Shown: one piece after another, positions 13,212-14,382 of the stretch
Numbering within the stretch: the stretch's first letter is position 1
Layout of the letters: every line of letters begins with the position of its first letter
Assembly (NCBI GenBank): GCA_900553175.1
Contig: USCH01000040.1
Coordinates: forward strand, 1 to 14,382
DNA: 14,382 nucleotides
Reading direction: 5' to 3'
From: an uncultured Alistipes sp.
GTDB lineage: Bacteria; Bacteroidota; Bacteroidia; Bacteroidales; Rikenellaceae
Translations under genes and position numbers: made by a program
Notes under the pieces: generated by a model
What the model was told of the DNA's origin: nothing
What the model saw: only the letters and a program-made list of their open reading frames with translations
Databases searched by the model: none

Positions 13212-14360
13212 TCATTCGTTGCCGGAGCCTCCGTTCTCCGGCTTTATCGTCGCGAAAACGAGGATGGGATTCTCCTCTTCATCGGTGCAGGCCGCGGCGA
13301 TGCGGCGTCCCATGTCGGTCTGCGGGGGATGACGCTCGAACCAGCGCAGCAACCATTCGGCGTCGTAAGAGCAGATGAGAGCGCGGCCGTCGTTGCCGGC
13401 ATGGCCGAAAAAATCGGGCAGGTCGTCGAACATGCGCGGGCAGCAGACGAGGCGGTCGGCATGCGTGTCGTAGACATAAAAGGCATCCCGCCGGGCGTGG
13501 AACCGGAAAAACAGCTTGTCGCCGAGGTACTCGACGCCCTCCGGTCCGGAATAGAGCCGGCCTGTGCGGATGTGCTCGTTGTAGTCGTCGATGCTGGCGA
13601 AGGTGCGGACTTTGTGGGGCGCATTGGCGCTCCGGCCCCGGAAATCGAATACGAAAAGCGGCGAAAGAGCTGCCGTGCGGGTTTCGAACAGGTAGACCGT
13701 ATCCGAAAAGAGCGGGAACAGCACGACGCTGTCGCGGCTCCGGCGGGTCAGGCCTCCGGCCCCGATGTGCCCTTCGCCCGTATAGACCGAGGTGTAGACG
13801 CCTCTCGTTTTTTTGCCTCCAGGACTGTAGTAGGCCGTATGGCGGTTCTTCGGCGAAAGGTTGAGCGAATAAAAAAGATAGCCGCCGCCGAGCGCTTCGA
13901 AGTGGAAATGAGGCTCGGACAGAGAGGTCCGCCCGATGAATCCGCCGTCCGGCCCGAACCGCTTGATCGTCCGGTAATGATCCAGCACGAAGAGCGTTCC
14001 GTTCACCTCGTCGACGGAGATGTCGGTGGGGTAGATCAGTTCGTTGTCGGCGCGACCTCTGGTTATTTTTTTCAAAAAGGCACCCGCCGCATCGAAGATG
14101 AGCACATCGTTGTGAGGCACCGAAGTGAGCACATAGAGGCGATCCCGCCAGGGAATCACCCGGGCGATGTTGTGGATCAGCGCCTCGTCGGTAGTTTGCA
14201 GCTTGACGAAGCGGTCGATGCTCAATGCGGCCTGCTCTTCACCTGCTTCGACACTTCCCATGTTCACGAGAGTGCACGAAAAGCACCCGGGTTCGGTCCT
14301 CTGGCAGGCGAGCAGGCAGACGCAGGCGATGCCTGCACAAAGAGAGTGGAGCGCTTTCAT
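13212..14360 (-). CDS. 6-bladed beta-propeller lipoprotein
   Basis: A 382-residue exported lipoprotein. The signal peptide MKALHSLCAGIACVCLLAC has a lipobox ending at Cys19 (LLAC). The rest is made of repeated YWTD/NHL-like blades. For example, RLYVLTSVPHNDVLIFDAAG, TLFVLDHYRTIKRFGPDGGF and LFFRFHARRDAFYVYDTHADR each read as strand, strand, then D-x-x-G turn. Length and style match the 6-bladed beta-propeller (TolB-like/BF3164-type) lipoproteins abundant in Bacteroides and Alistipes, whose function is unknown. The stop is 7 bp from the start of the degenerate paralogue. The promoter would lie beyond the right edge of the window. Confidence 0.85.
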   Translation of the reverse strand: MKALHSLCAGIACVCLLACQRTEPGCFSCTLVNMGSVEAGEEQAALSIDRFVKLQTTDEALIHNIARVIPWRDRLYVLTSVPHNDVLIFDAAGAFLKKITRGRADNELIYPTDISVDEVNGTLFVLDHYRTIKRFGPDGGFIGRTSLSEPHFHFEALGGGYLFYSLNLSPKNRHTAYYSPGGKKTRGVYTSVYTGEGHIGAGGLTRRSRDSVVLFPLFSDTVYLFETRTAALSPLFVFDFRGRSANAPHKVRTFASIDDYNEHIRTGRLYSGPEGVEYLGDKLFFRFHARRDAFYVYDTHADRLVCCPRMFDDLPDFFGHAGNDGRALICSYDAEWLLRWFERHPPQTDMGRRIAAACTDEEENPILVFATIKPENGGSGNE

Positions 14361-14382
14361 CGATCTAATGCCAATGCGCCGC

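Noticed and set aside
1..14382. CRISPR array, tRNA/rRNA, integrase, transposase, toxin-antitoxin or defence genes
   Set aside because: I saw no regularly spaced repeats, no RNA gene signatures and no protein with such motifs on either strand.

Overview
The window looks like chromosomal DNA of a GC-rich gut Bacteroidales bacterium, most likely Alistipes or another Rikenellaceae. The grounds are the high-GC coding regions with strong G/C third positions, AT-rich Bacteroidetes-type promoters (TTG, about 20 bp, TAnnTTTG), almost no Shine-Dalgarno sequences, 6-bladed beta-propeller lipoproteins, and a SerA with Lys in place of the usual catalytic His. This assignment is inferred from sequence features and was not tested by a database search.

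Layout. (1) Positions 1-2919, minus strand: an operon for a thiamine-dependent 2-oxoacid:ferredoxin oxidoreductase (delta ferredoxin, alpha/VorB-like, beta, gamma), then a small seven-cysteine ferredoxin-like gene. Downstream, at the window edge, lies a degenerate second copy of an internal piece of the gamma gene. (2) Positions 3039-3739, plus strand: a promoter, a zinc-ribbon/TM2 membrane protein, an overlapping DUF2752 membrane protein, and a strong terminator that overlaps the last stop codon and probably works in both directions. (3) Positions 3854-7348, minus strand: promoter, serC, serA, and a DUF1015 gene. This is the first two steps of phosphorylated serine synthesis plus an uncharacterised partner; no serB is present. 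(4) Positions 7412-12736, plus strand: yicC-family endoribonuclease, gmk, nadD (fused to a TPR tail), ddl, a DUF3109 cysteine-rich protein, and an M23/LysM cell-wall peptidase, closed by a strong terminator. Most junctions are overlapping or a few bases apart. The exception is yicC-gmk, where an AT-rich 31-bp inverted-repeat element is inserted. (5) Positions 12741-14360, minus strand: a 6-bladed beta-propeller lipoprotein followed by a frameshifted, truncated paralogue.

Functionally, region 1 links fermentation of 2-oxoacids (probably branched-chain) to reduced ferredoxin. Region 3 makes phosphoserine. Region 4 groups RNA turnover with GMP phosphorylation, NAD synthesis and peptidoglycan precursor and remodelling functions. 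I found no phage, CRISPR, toxin-antitoxin or defence locus. The items most worth a second look are the DUF1015 protein in the serine operon, the NadD-TPR fusion, the inverted repeat in front of gmk, the gamma-subunit remnant, and the decayed propeller lipoprotein gene.
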